A stretch of DNA of 13,343 bases, taken from NCBI GenBank assembly GCA_029932675.1, contig JAOZPP010000083.1, positions 1-13,343 on the forward strand, read 5' to 3'. The notes beneath the pieces are model-generated. The model saw only the letters and a list, made by a program, of their open reading frames with translations, ran no database searches and was not told the origin of the DNA. Positions within the stretch are counted from its first letter, which is position 1. Every line of letters begins with the position of its first letter. A program made the position numbers and the translations under genes. Origin of the DNA: a bacterium. Its GTDB lineage: Bacteria; SM23-81; DAOVCL01. Shown piece by piece: positions 4,897 through 11,875 of this stretch.

Positions 4897-6546
4897 ATGA
4901 ACAACGATCCCCTGATTGGTGAGGGGGTCTCCTCCGATCCCTCACTATGGAGGAACTTAGAGAACAGCCTCAGGTGTCCGGATGACTTCATCTATGAGCC
5001 CCATCATGATGGCCAGATCATCAGCGGTGCCCTCTGGGATTTGAGGGAGGGCCTTGGGGGAACTTGCACTGACGGGCTCTTCTTTGAAGCCCTCTTTGGC
5101 ATCCCGATGTATTTCTCAGATTTCCTCGATCAGATGCTCATCGCCGATGACCTCTTCTATGGTGATGCCGATCCCTCAAATGGCACCCCTCATGAAGATG
5201 ATATCCTCCACGCCTTCTCCGATAATCACGGGATAACTCCCTCTCCGGGAGGGGTCTCCGGCCACCTCACAGCCAACACCACCTGGGAGGATAGCCTCAG
5301 GTTGGTTGGGCCTGTGGTGGTGGACTCTGGAGTCTGTCTAACCATATCCCCAGGGAGTAGGGTAAGCGCAGACCCCTGGGTTACCCTGAAGGTAGAAGGA
5401 ACCCTAAAGGCCCAGGGAACGGTGGCCAATTGGATAGATATCACCTCAGATGAAGGAGGATGGTTTCAGATATGGTTCTCCGAGGAGGCCAGTGATTCCT
5501 CTGTCTTGAGCTACTGCAACATTCAGAATGGATATTATGGCATCTATGGTAATCAGAAAGCTATGACCATCAGCCATTGCCATATCTGGAATATTGCCCA
5601 TTCAGCCATTGCCCTAAGCAACCCCGAGGGAATCTACCACGTGAACTACAACTACATCCACTCCTGTGGGACCGGAATCGCTATCTCAGGCTCAGGAGTA
5701 GTTGAGTCAAATAATATCTACTCTTGCCATATGGGAGCTGATCTCTCCGGGAGCAACCTGGAGCTCAGGGATAACTGGTTTAAAGACAACAGCGGATGCG
5801 GTGCCGATATGAGCGATTGCGACTCAACCTGTGTTGTATCTGGCAACTACTTTCTCAGCAACCATACCGGGATGGGACTATACAACTCCTCGCCGCTCAT
5901 CTCGCAGACGAAGATCGAAAATAGCACCTTTGCCGGCATCTGGTGTGAAGATACATCCTCTCCCCGGATAAATAATAACTGCACCATCTTCAAGAGTGGC
6001 ACCTATGGAATCATCTGTCTGTCTGGCTCCTCGCCGGTGATCTCTAAATGTGATATTGACAGCAATGGTGTATGGGGGGTCTACAACTATGATAGCACTG
6101 TAACTGTAGTGGCCGAAAGCTGCTGGTGGGGGGACCCAACCGGGCCTTATGATCCCAGCCCCAGGCCGCCTGACTATAACCCTGAAGGCAAAGGGGATAA
6201 GGTCACCGACTGGGTGGCCTACCGCCCCTGGTCAGAGGGGCCACTGGGGGTTAAGGGAACCCTTGCTGGAAGGTCTCTTCCCACTGGTTTCTCTCTTGGC
6301 CAGAACTACCCTAACCCCTTCAATTCGAGGACAGAGATCAGGTATGCTCTACCCAAGGAGTGCTGGGTGAAGCTGGAGATATACAACATCCTGGGACAAA
6401 GGGTGACTACTCTGGTGGATAAGAGACAGAAGGCCGGATACAAGACGGTGAGTTGGGATGCCAAGGAGGTAGCTTCTGGGGTGTATCTCTATAGGCTCCA
6501 AGCTGGGGACTTTGGGGAGACCAAAAGAATGGTTCTCCTCCGCTAA
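4897..6546 (+). CDS. Continuation of the metallopeptidase: catalytic C-half, beta-helix, T9SS domain
   Basis: 549 residues from the first ATG; the frame is open from 4888. Residues about 1-110 complete the peptidase domain (EPHHDGQIISGALWDLREGLG, then ILHAFSDNHGI). A linker beta segment (TWEDSLRLVGPVVVDSGVCLTISPGS) and beta-helix coils follow to about 430 (HCHIWNI, NYIHSCGTGI, NNIYSC, PVISKCDIDSNG, WWGDPTGP). The last 90 or so residues are a T9SS sorting domain (NYPNPFN, IYNILGQRVTTLV, GVYLYRL, KRMVLLR), clearly diverged from the duplicated one at 1-300. There is no ribosome site before ATG 4897 and no signal peptide, so independent expression would give a cytoplasmic fragment. It is best read as the back part of the gene starting at 3460, either a pseudogene, a read-through product or a sequence error. 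Confidence 0.85.
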   Translation: MNNDPLIGEGVSSDPSLWRNLENSLRCPDDFIYEPHHDGQIISGALWDLREGLGGTCTDGLFFEALFGIPMYFSDFLDQMLIADDLFYGDADPSNGTPHEDDILHAFSDNHGITPSPGGVSGHLTANTTWEDSLRLVGPVVVDSGVCLTISPGSRVSADPWVTLKVEGTLKAQGTVANWIDITSDEGGWFQIWFSEEASDSSVLSYCNIQNGYYGIYGNQKAMTISHCHIWNIAHSAIALSNPEGIYHVNYNYIHSCGTGIAISGSGVVESNNIYSCHMGADLSGSNLELRDNWFKDNSGCGADMSDCDSTCVVSGNYFLSNHTGMGLYNSSPLISQTKIENSTFAGIWCEDTSSPRINNNCTIFKSGTYGIICLSGSSPVISKCDIDSNGVWGVYNYDSTVTVVAESCWWGDPTGPYDPSPRPPDYNPEGKGDKVTDWVAYRPWSEGPLGVKGTLAGRSLPTGFSLGQNYPNPFNSRTEIRYALPKECWVKLEIYNILGQRVTTLVDKRQKAGYKTVSWDAKEVASGVYLYRLQAGDFGETKRMVLLR

Positions 6547-6568
6547 CAATGGTGTTCATAGAGGATGG

Positions 6569-6606
6569 AAGGGGAGGGACTTCAATAACTCGGAGTTCCT
6601 CCCTTT
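6569..6606 (+). terminator. Rho-independent-like terminator after the peptidase gene
   Basis: Bases 6569-6581 (AAGGGGAGGGACT) pair with 6594-6606 (AGTTCCTCCCTTT) over 13 positions, two of them G-U, around a 12-base loop, ending in a short T-rich tail (TTTTCTCTC). It begins 22 bases after the TAA stop. Confidence 0.6.
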
Positions 6607-6640
6607 TCTCTCGGAAATTTGGTCCCCTATGGTTGAACCC

Positions 6641-6816
6641 GAATTATTCATAAAAAACCCGCAGGTAGCTGCAAACTGCCAATAGCGGAGCGCTCAGAAC
6701 CCCTGATCTGACTGAGGCATCCCGACTTATCGGGATGTCACCTCACTTTTGGTGATCTGGTTATCCCTAACATCTGGGGTGATGGCAGAGAACAGGTGAA
6801 AATTTATGAATAATTC
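6641..6816. mobile_element. MITE-like element with 14-bp terminal inverted repeats
   Basis: GAATTATTCATAAA at 6641-6654 is the exact reverse complement of TTTATGAATAATTC at 6803-6816, enclosing 148 bases without a credible ORF. Inside are a perfect hairpin CATCCCGA-CTTA-TCGGGATG (6718-6737) and TCACC/GGTGA (6738-6755). I see no clear target-site duplication. It lies between the terminator and the hutH promoter. A non-autonomous transposable element is likely; a long-range RNA fold is the alternative. Confidence 0.5.
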
Positions 6817-6844
6817 TGAGGAAGTCCCCCAAGCGGAATTGGCC

Positions 6845-6873
6845 TTGACTTTTAAGGGGAGTCCCTTTATATT
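6845..6873 (+). promoter_or_regulatory. Promoter for hutH
   Basis: TTGACT 6845-6850, 17-base spacer, TATATT 6868-6873. The spacer carries AAGGG-GAGT-CCCTT, which might be an operator. The start point would be near 6880, giving a leader of about 70 bases that holds GGGGT-CATCTT-ACCCC at 6900-6915 and the ribosome site AAGGAG at 6935-6940. Confidence 0.65.
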
Positions 6874-6948
6874 TTTAAAAGTATTTTCTCCGCTACTTCG
6901 GGGTCATCTTACCCCTCTCAAACCCATACAAGGCAAGGAGATATAGGA

Positions 6949-8472
6949 ATGGCTATCGTTTTGGACGGTTCAGGGCTCACGGTGGAAAAACTGGTGCGCA
7001 TCGCTCGGCAAGGGGAAGAGGTAAAACTTCACCCCAATGCGCTTGCCCGGATTAAGCTGTGCCGTCGAATGCTTGAGGAGAAGATTGCAGCCCGGGAGGT
7101 TATGTACGGGGTAAACACGGGCATCGGTGAATTCTCGGAAGTGATCTTAGATGATGAACAAGTGCGGCAGTTTCAAAGATACTTAATCTACAACCACGCC
7201 GCGGGGATTGGAGAACCCGCCCCCATTGAGTATGTGCGGGGCGCGATGGCCAGCAGGGTTAATGTCCATGCCCATGGGAAATCAGGTTGTCGCCCTGAGG
7301 TCACCCTTGCCCTGGTGGAGATGCTCAACAAAGGGGTCACGCCCGTTGTCTGCCAAAAGGGATCCGTGGGAGCCTCTGGAGATCTTGCTCCAATGGCTCA
7401 GATAGCCCTGCTGCTTATGGGAGAGGGGGAAGCCTATTACCAAGGTCAGCGCCTACCTGGAAAGGAGGCTATGGAAAAAGCGGGTATCCCCATCCCCGGC
7501 CTGCAGGCCCGGGATGGACTGGCAGTGATCAATGGTTCCAACCTTTTAACCGCAATGAGCGCCATCCACCTCTATGATATGAACCGCTGGCTGAAACAGG
7601 CTGAAATCGCTTGCGCGATGAGCTTAGAGGCGCTGCTGGCCAATATGAAGCCTTACGATCTCCGCCTCCATGAGGTCCGCGGCTTCGCGGGAGCTGTGCG
7701 CAGCGCTCGGGCGATTATGAAGTGCATCGAAGGTAGTGACCTGCTCACTGGAAGGATGAAGACAAGGGTCCAAGACGCCTATTCAATGCGTTCATCCCCC
7801 CAGGTCATTGGAGCTGCCCATGACGCCCTCGGCTATGCACAGAAACAGGTAGAAATAGAGCTTAATGGCGTTGGAGACAACCCTGTTTTCTTCCCTGAAC
7901 ATAAACTGACCATCACTGGAGCCAACTTCCAGGGGTCACCAGTGTGTCTCCCCATGGATATGGCCGGGGCGGCCATTACTATGGTCTGTGTTCTTTCGGA
8001 GCGACGCCTCAATAGGCTGACCAACCCCGCGCTGAGCGCCGGATTACCCCCCTTCTTAACCAAGGGCGCGGGTATGTTTTCCGGAATGATGCTCAGCCAG
8101 TACACCGCTGACACCCTTGTTGTCGAACAGAGGATGCTCTCGGCTCCCGCCAGCATCGGTTCAATCCCTGCCGCTGCTGACCAGGAGGACTTCGTCTCTA
8201 TGGGAATGAACACGGCAATCAAAAATGCTCAGATACTGGATAATGCCTACGGAGTTTTGGGTATCGAATTCATGGCCGCGGCTCAGGCCTTAGACTTCCG
8301 CAATTTCACCCCCGGAAGGGGGGTGGCCGCAGCCAAGGCAGTTATCCGTAAGTATGTGAAGCACCTCGATGAGGACCGTCCGATGTATCCGGATCATAAC
8401 AGGATGAAGGAACTGGTCAAGTCAGGCGAGATCCTAAACGAGGTGGAGAAAGTAGTGGGTAGCTTGGAATAG
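6949..8472 (+). CDS. hutH: Histidine ammonia-lyase
   Basis: 507 residues, normal family length (about 505-510). It removes ammonia from L-histidine to give urocanate, the first step of histidine breakdown, in the cytoplasm, probably as a tetramer. The MIO prosthetic group forms from Ala142-Ser143-Gly144 in GSVGASGDLAPM. Other active-site positions match the Pseudomonas putida enzyme: Tyr53 in MYGVNTG, His83 in NHAAGIG, Asn195 in INGSN, Tyr278 and Arg281 in YSMRSSPQ, Glu413 in DQEDFVSMG. His83 and this Glu favour histidine over phenylalanine or tyrosine. The DQEDF form (HAL usually has QEDH) leaves some doubt about substrate. ATG 6949 has AAGGAG eight bases upstream. No hutU, hutI or hutG is next to it, so urocanate must be handled elsewhere or the role is different. 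It converges on the fumarase beta gene with a 33-base gap. Confidence 0.92.
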   Translation: MAIVLDGSGLTVEKLVRIARQGEEVKLHPNALARIKLCRRMLEEKIAAREVMYGVNTGIGEFSEVILDDEQVRQFQRYLIYNHAAGIGEPAPIEYVRGAMASRVNVHAHGKSGCRPEVTLALVEMLNKGVTPVVCQKGSVGASGDLAPMAQIALLLMGEGEAYYQGQRLPGKEAMEKAGIPIPGLQARDGLAVINGSNLLTAMSAIHLYDMNRWLKQAEIACAMSLEALLANMKPYDLRLHEVRGFAGAVRSARAIMKCIEGSDLLTGRMKTRVQDAYSMRSSPQVIGAAHDALGYAQKQVEIELNGVGDNPVFFPEHKLTITGANFQGSPVCLPMDMAGAAITMVCVLSERRLNRLTNPALSAGLPPFLTKGAGMFSGMMLSQYTADTLVVEQRMLSAPASIGSIPAAADQEDFVSMGMNTAIKNAQILDNAYGVLGIEFMAAAQALDFRNFTPGRGVAAAKAVIRKYVKHLDEDRPMYPDHNRMKELVKSGEILNEVEKVVGSLE

Positions 8473-8505
8473 TGCTTAGTTTCGGCTGTTCTCAGTGAGG
8501 GGCAT

Positions 8506-9063
8506 TTATCCCTGGGTATACCTCCTCCATCCCTCGCTATAGATGTCCTTGCCCTGGGAATCGATGGCTACAATTAGCGGAAGGGACTCCACCGTCATCT
8601 CCCTGATGGCTTCCGGCCCTAAATCATCATAAGCTACAATCCTTACTTTCTTTATGCTCTTGGCTATCAACGCTCCTGCCCCGCCGGTAGCAGCAAAATA
8701 GACCGCTCCATACTTAACCATTGCCTCTATAACACCTTTATCCCGCGGCCCTTTACCTATCATCCCCTTCAGACCCAGAGAGAGGAGCTTGGGGGTGAAT
8801 GAATCCATCCTCCCGCTGGTGGTCGGGCCAGCGGAGCCGATTACCTGGCCTGGCTTGGCCGGGGCAGGTCCCACATAGTAGATCACTTGACCTTTAAGGT
8901 CAAAGGGGAGTGGTTCCCCCTTCTCAATGAGTTCCATCAGCCTCTCATGGGCAGCATCCCTTGCCGTATAGACAATTCCGGAAAGCCTCACCGCTTCCCC
9001 CATCCTCAACCCCCGCACCACATCCTCCTCTAAGGGGCACCTGATCTCCTTATAATCTCCCAT
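8506..9063 (-). CDS. Class I fumarate hydratase, beta subunit
   Basis: 185 residues, typical for the beta (C-terminal) subunit of two-part class I fumarases and L-tartrate dehydratases. With the alpha subunit it interconverts fumarate and malate in the cytoplasm. Visible signatures are IYYVGPAPAKPGQVIGSAGPTTSGRMDSF, which includes the substrate-contacting TTSGRMD, then GMIGKG, AATGGAGAL and the YDDLGPEA segment. The start ATG (9063-9061) overlaps the alpha stop as TAATG, sharing one base, so the two are translationally coupled. A TtdB-type tartrate dehydratase cannot be excluded. No terminator is evident in the short gap to hutH. Confidence 0.9.
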   Translation of the reverse strand: MGDYKEIRCPLEEDVVRGLRMGEAVRLSGIVYTARDAAHERLMELIEKGEPLPFDLKGQVIYYVGPAPAKPGQVIGSAGPTTSGRMDSFTPKLLSLGLKGMIGKGPRDKGVIEAMVKYGAVYFAATGGAGALIAKSIKKVRIVAYDDLGPEAIREMTVESLPLIVAIDSQGKDIYSEGWRRYTQG

Positions 9064-9908
9064 TAGATCACCACCTCTTTATGTCTGGCCGCATGGCACT
9101 GGATGTTTATCGCCAAGGGCAGGCTGGCAATGTGGCAGGGATGGGTTTTTATATGAACGGCGAGGGCAGTCACCCTACCTCCCAACCCCATCGGGCCTAT
9201 GCCTGTCCTGTTTATCCTCTCCAGAAGCTCTTCCTCTACCCTTGCATACTCTGGATCCGGGTTTTTATAACCAACCGGCAGTATGGCAGCTTGCTTGGCC
9301 AGAAGGGCACACTTCTCAAATGTCCCTCCTATGCCTACCCCTACTACGCTTGGAGGACAGGGGTTCCCACCGGCATTTCTTACCCAATTGACCACAAAAT
9401 CCTTTATCCCCTCTATCCCATCGGCGGGTTTCATCATCTTCACCGTGGACATATTCTCGCTTCCACCGCCCTTCGGGGCAAAGGTTATCTTTAAACTCTC
9501 CCCCGGGACGATACGCAGGTGGATCACTGCCGGGGTGTTGTCACCAGTATTCACCCGATGAAGAACAGGATCACCATCTATGGACTTTCTCAGATATCCC
9601 TCCTGGTAACCCTGCCTCACCCCTTCATTTATGGCATCCTCGAGATAACCACCCGCAATGTGCACATCCTGTCCCAATTCGATGAAGAAGACAGCAAATC
9701 CAGTGTCCTGGCAGATTGGGACCCTCTCCTTTCTGGCGATCTGGTCGTTTTCGATTATCTGCCTGATCACCTCCTTCCCAGCCGGTGATTCCTCCTTCTC
9801 CTTAACCTCCCTGAGGAGCTCCAGGACCTCTTCAGGTATATCGTAGTTTGCCTCCATGCAGAGCCTCTTCACCTCATCGGTGATTCTCTGCGCGTCTATT
9901 TCTCTCAT
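9063..9908 (-). CDS. Class I fumarate hydratase, alpha subunit
   Basis: 281 residues, the [4Fe-4S]-binding N-terminal half of a split class I (oxygen-sensitive) fumarase. Cys66 in PICQDTG, Cys184 in GGNPCPPSVVGVGIGG and Cys258 in HPCHIASLP are the three expected cluster ligands. KGGGSENMS (residues 146-154) is the conserved substrate-side loop. Split class I fumarases are common in anaerobes, archaea and thermophiles, so this points to a low-oxygen life style (inference). ATG 9908 is preceded by GGAGGAGG. A strong promoter lies 350 bases upstream and the leader between holds large inverted repeats. L-tartrate dehydratase alpha is the alternative assignment. Confidence 0.92.
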   Translation of the reverse strand: MREIDAQRITDEVKRLCMEANYDIPEEVLELLREVKEKEESPAGKEVIRQIIENDQIARKERVPICQDTGFAVFFIELGQDVHIAGGYLEDAINEGVRQGYQEGYLRKSIDGDPVLHRVNTGDNTPAVIHLRIVPGESLKITFAPKGGGSENMSTVKMMKPADGIEGIKDFVVNWVRNAGGNPCPPSVVGVGIGGTFEKCALLAKQAAILPVGYKNPDPEYARVEEELLERINRTGIGPMGLGGRVTALAVHIKTHPCHIASLPLAINIQCHAARHKEVVI

Positions 9909-9932
9909 TCCCCTCCTCCTTTCCTATCCTCA

Positions 9933-10076
9933 GGAACTTAGTTATGGTCTTTGATTTATTAATCGGGTAATCGAGCTATCGAAAATCTTTAACCACTCCA
10001 AATGCCTTTCCCCCAGGTGAGCAAGGAGGTTCACTGCATTACCCGATCAAGTCGTCAAAGACCGTGACTAAGTTCC
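9933..10076. mobile_element. 144-bp element with 39-bp inverted-repeat arms upstream of fumarase
   Basis: The arm at 9933-9971 (GGAACTTAGT...ATCGGGTAAT) matches the reverse complement of 10038-10076 at 32 of 39 positions. Three of the seven differences would still pair as U-G in plus-strand RNA. The 66-base centre has no ORF of note. It ends 24 bases before the fumarase alpha start, just ahead of its ribosome site. No clear target duplication is seen. It is either a MITE-like insertion or a large leader hairpin able to affect fumarase translation. Confidence 0.55.
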
Positions 10077-10254
10077 CCCTTACCTAATTAATCCCCCGCA
10101 TCTTCCTCCCCCTGCTTCAACCCTCTAATGGTCTATGGCCTTCAGTGGGGGGTCAGTCCTTGGAATGGCTCTTCCTGAAGAGAGGCTTTCCCCCCTTCTC
10201 CGGTGTGGTCTCTTGCCCCATCTTCTCTCCTTGAGCCAACCCCCTCCCCATCCT
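10077..10254 (-). promoter_or_regulatory. Fumarase leader region with nested hairpin
   Basis: No gene is supported here. GGGGGG 10147-10152 can pair with CCCCCC 10190-10195, enclosing a palindrome CTCTTC-CT-GAAGAG (10169-10182). On the minus strand it would be part of the fumarase 5' leader. Confidence 0.35.
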
Positions 10255-10282
10255 AACATAAAAAGGTAATCCCTCTTGTCAA
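10255..10282 (-). promoter_or_regulatory. Promoter for the fumarase genes
   Basis: On the minus strand TTGACA (10282-10277), a 16-base spacer, then TATGTT (10260-10255). Transcription would start near 10248, giving a leader of about 340 bases ahead of the alpha subunit. The box lies after the permease stop codon, so the fumarase genes appear to have their own promoter. Confidence 0.55.
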
Positions 10283-10350
10283 GCAGATTCGTAGCCATCT
10301 TATACTGGATATATTTAGGCCCGATTTGGTGCGGGGATGGATATCCGCCT

Positions 10351-11619
10351 CTACCTCCAGACAAACCAGACGAAGAGGTAACCACAGAGGGTGGCTATTA
10401 CAGTGAAAGGCAGGCCTATGCGGGCAAACTCCCTAAACCCTACCCGGTAACCCCTCTTCTTGGCTATCCCCATCGCGGTGATGTTGGCCGCAGCCCCTAT
10501 AGGGGTGATGTTTCCTCCCAAACAGGAACCGATAAGGAGCCCAAATACAAATAGGGTGGAGGGAAGGGAGAGGGAATCAGCTATAAGGTGGCAGACCGGG
10601 ATCATAGCTGTTATATAAGGCACATTGTCAATGAAGGCGGAAAATATCACCGAAAACCAAACGATTACAGTAAAGTTCCAGAAGGGACTCGTTCCGGTAA
10701 ACGACTTCAGTAGACCAGCCAACTCTCCAATAACCCCAGCCCTTTGCAACCCACCAACCAGGATGAAGATTCCTGCCAAAAGCAGGGTCGTCTCCCAATC
10801 ATATCCCCTAATTACCTCTTTGCACACCGGCCTCCGCTTTGTCCATTGCCAGATCAAGCCCACCCCTCCAAATCCCAGGCAGACTATCCCCCCTAAACAG
10901 GTGAAGCCAGGGTCTAAGATCGAGGAGATAGCCAAAGCTACAATCATTGAACCAAGCAGCGCAGTAGGGACCCAACTCTCTACCTTCTCTACAGGGACAG
11001 AGGTCACCTTCTCCCTGTTCCTGCGGTAAAGAAGGTAGAGAAAAAACATAGACGTAGCCGCCCCCAGTTCCACAGCGAAGAATATGCTGGGTTTGCCCTT
11101 AAAGAAGAAGAAATCGTTGAAGGTCATCCTCTCATAACCAGCCAAGATCATACTGGGTGGGTCCCCGATTAGGGTGGCAGTCCCTTGGAGGTTCGAGGAG
11201 ATGGCAATCCCGATCAAGAAGGGGACAGGGGAGATCTTCATCCTCTTGGCCAACTCCATGGCCAGGGGAGCAACGATGAGCACGGTGGCCACATTCTCCA
11301 CAAAGGCAGAGATGAAACTGGTAAGGATGCATATCCAAAGGACGGCTATACCTACCGTCTTTGATCTATCTACCAGATAGTCGGTGAGCAGCACAGGGAC
11401 TTTGGAGCGGATGAAGAGCTCAGCGATGATTAGGGTGCCGGCAAATATCCCCAACACATTCCAATTTATCTCCTCTATCATCATCCTGACGCCTAACACC
11501 CCACCAACCCAGAGGACGAAAACCCCAGCCCAGACCCCTAAGGCACGATGCCTCTTAAAGAAGATAAGATAGAGGTAGACGGAGATGAAGACAGAAAGGG
11601 CAAGCAGTTTGGTGTCCAA
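10351..11619 (-). CDS. ArsB/NhaD-type ion transporter (IT superfamily permease)
   Basis: 422 residues, about ten to twelve hydrophobic segments, inner membrane. Two similar halves each carry a signature: SAFVENVATVLIVAPLA (residues 104-120) with SNLQGTATLIGDPPSM (142-157), and SAFIDNVPYITAMIPV with GGNITPIGAAANITAMGIAKKRG near the C-terminus. These are the paired loops of the ArsB/NhaD and related SLC13-like anion or sodium carriers. The substrate is unknown; arsenite, sodium/proton exchange or a dicarboxylate are all possible, and nearness to fumarase is only weak support for a dicarboxylate. The start is a TTG (11619-11617) after AAGGAAGGAAGG; the first internal Met lies near residue 46, which would cut the first helix, so TTG is preferred. 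Confidence 0.85.
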   Translation of the reverse strand: MDTKLLALSVFISVYLYLIFFKRHRALGVWAGVFVLWVGGVLGVRMMIEEINWNVLGIFAGTLIIAELFIRSKVPVLLTDYLVDRSKTVGIAVLWICILTSFISAFVENVATVLIVAPLAMELAKRMKISPVPFLIGIAISSNLQGTATLIGDPPSMILAGYERMTFNDFFFFKGKPSIFFAVELGAATSMFFLYLLYRRNREKVTSVPVEKVESWVPTALLGSMIVALAISSILDPGFTCLGGIVCLGFGGVGLIWQWTKRRPVCKEVIRGYDWETTLLLAGIFILVGGLQRAGVIGELAGLLKSFTGTSPFWNFTVIVWFSVIFSAFIDNVPYITAMIPVCHLIADSLSLPSTLFVFGLLIGSCLGGNITPIGAAANITAMGIAKKRGYRVGFREFARIGLPFTVIATLCGYLFVWFVWR

Positions 11620-11645
11620 CCTTCCTTCCTTGTAAGTGAGTAGAC

Positions 11646-11674
11646 AAAATATATATCCCCAATTGGAATGTCAA
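11646..11674 (-). promoter_or_regulatory. Promoter for the permease gene
   Basis: On the minus strand TTGACA (11674-11669) is followed either by TATTTT (11651-11646, 17-base spacer) or TATATT (11653-11648, 15-base spacer). It lies just upstream of the TTG start. Confidence 0.5.
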
Positions 11675-11730
11675 TCAAAAACGGGCCATATCTGGAGAGC
11701 GCAGAAAGAGTCCCTTCCTGAAAAAAAGCT

Positions 11731-11759
11731 TTGACAAATCAGTCTGATTTTGATAGTGT
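11731..11759 (+). promoter_or_regulatory. Promoter with palindromic operator for the lipoprotein gene
   Basis: TTGACA 11731-11736, 17-base spacer, weak -10 TAGTGT 11754-11759. Between the boxes sits a perfect palindrome AAATCAG-T-CTGATTT (11736-11750), placed where a dimeric repressor would block RNA polymerase. Confidence 0.45.
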
Positions 11760-11866
11760 TTAGGTGATCACTATCCCCGAAGCCACGGGGTAGAGCCCTG
11801 ATCCTACCCTCTTACGTCACCCTTCAGGTGGAACGGACGGGGCTCTTTCTGGCTAATACCCTACCC
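11752..11866 (+). promoter_or_regulatory. Structured leader with alternative hairpins
   Basis: GATAGTG 11752-11758 pairs with CACTATC 11769-11775. CCCCG 11775-11779 pairs with CGGGG 11786-11790. AGAGCCC 11792-11798 pairs with GGGCTCT 11840-11846, followed by TTCT. GGGTAG 11788-11793 can instead pair with CTACCC at 11804-11809 or at 11861-11866, the latter next to the start codon. The alternatives exclude each other. This resembles an attenuator or ligand-sensing leader, but no known riboswitch class is recognised. Confidence 0.35.
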
Positions 11867-11875
11867 TGCTGAAAG

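Noticed and set aside
4885-4927. Possible selenocysteine codon: a hairpin CCCCT-GATTGGTG-AGGGG lies 21 bases after the TGA, within the spacing seen for bacterial SECIS elements
   Set aside because: The position fits Trp, is not a redox or catalytic residue, and a five-bp stem at this distance is easily found by chance. No selenoprotein family matches.
10125-10385. 86-codon open frame on the minus strand between the permease and fumarase genes
   Set aside because: It overlaps the permease 3' end and a promoter, has low-complexity Arg/Gly-rich sequence and no ribosome site or recognisable family.
11764-11850. Cyclic-di-GMP (GEMM) riboswitch suggested by GAAGCCACGGGG
   Set aside because: The required GGCAAACC segment, GAAA tetraloop and receptor are missing.
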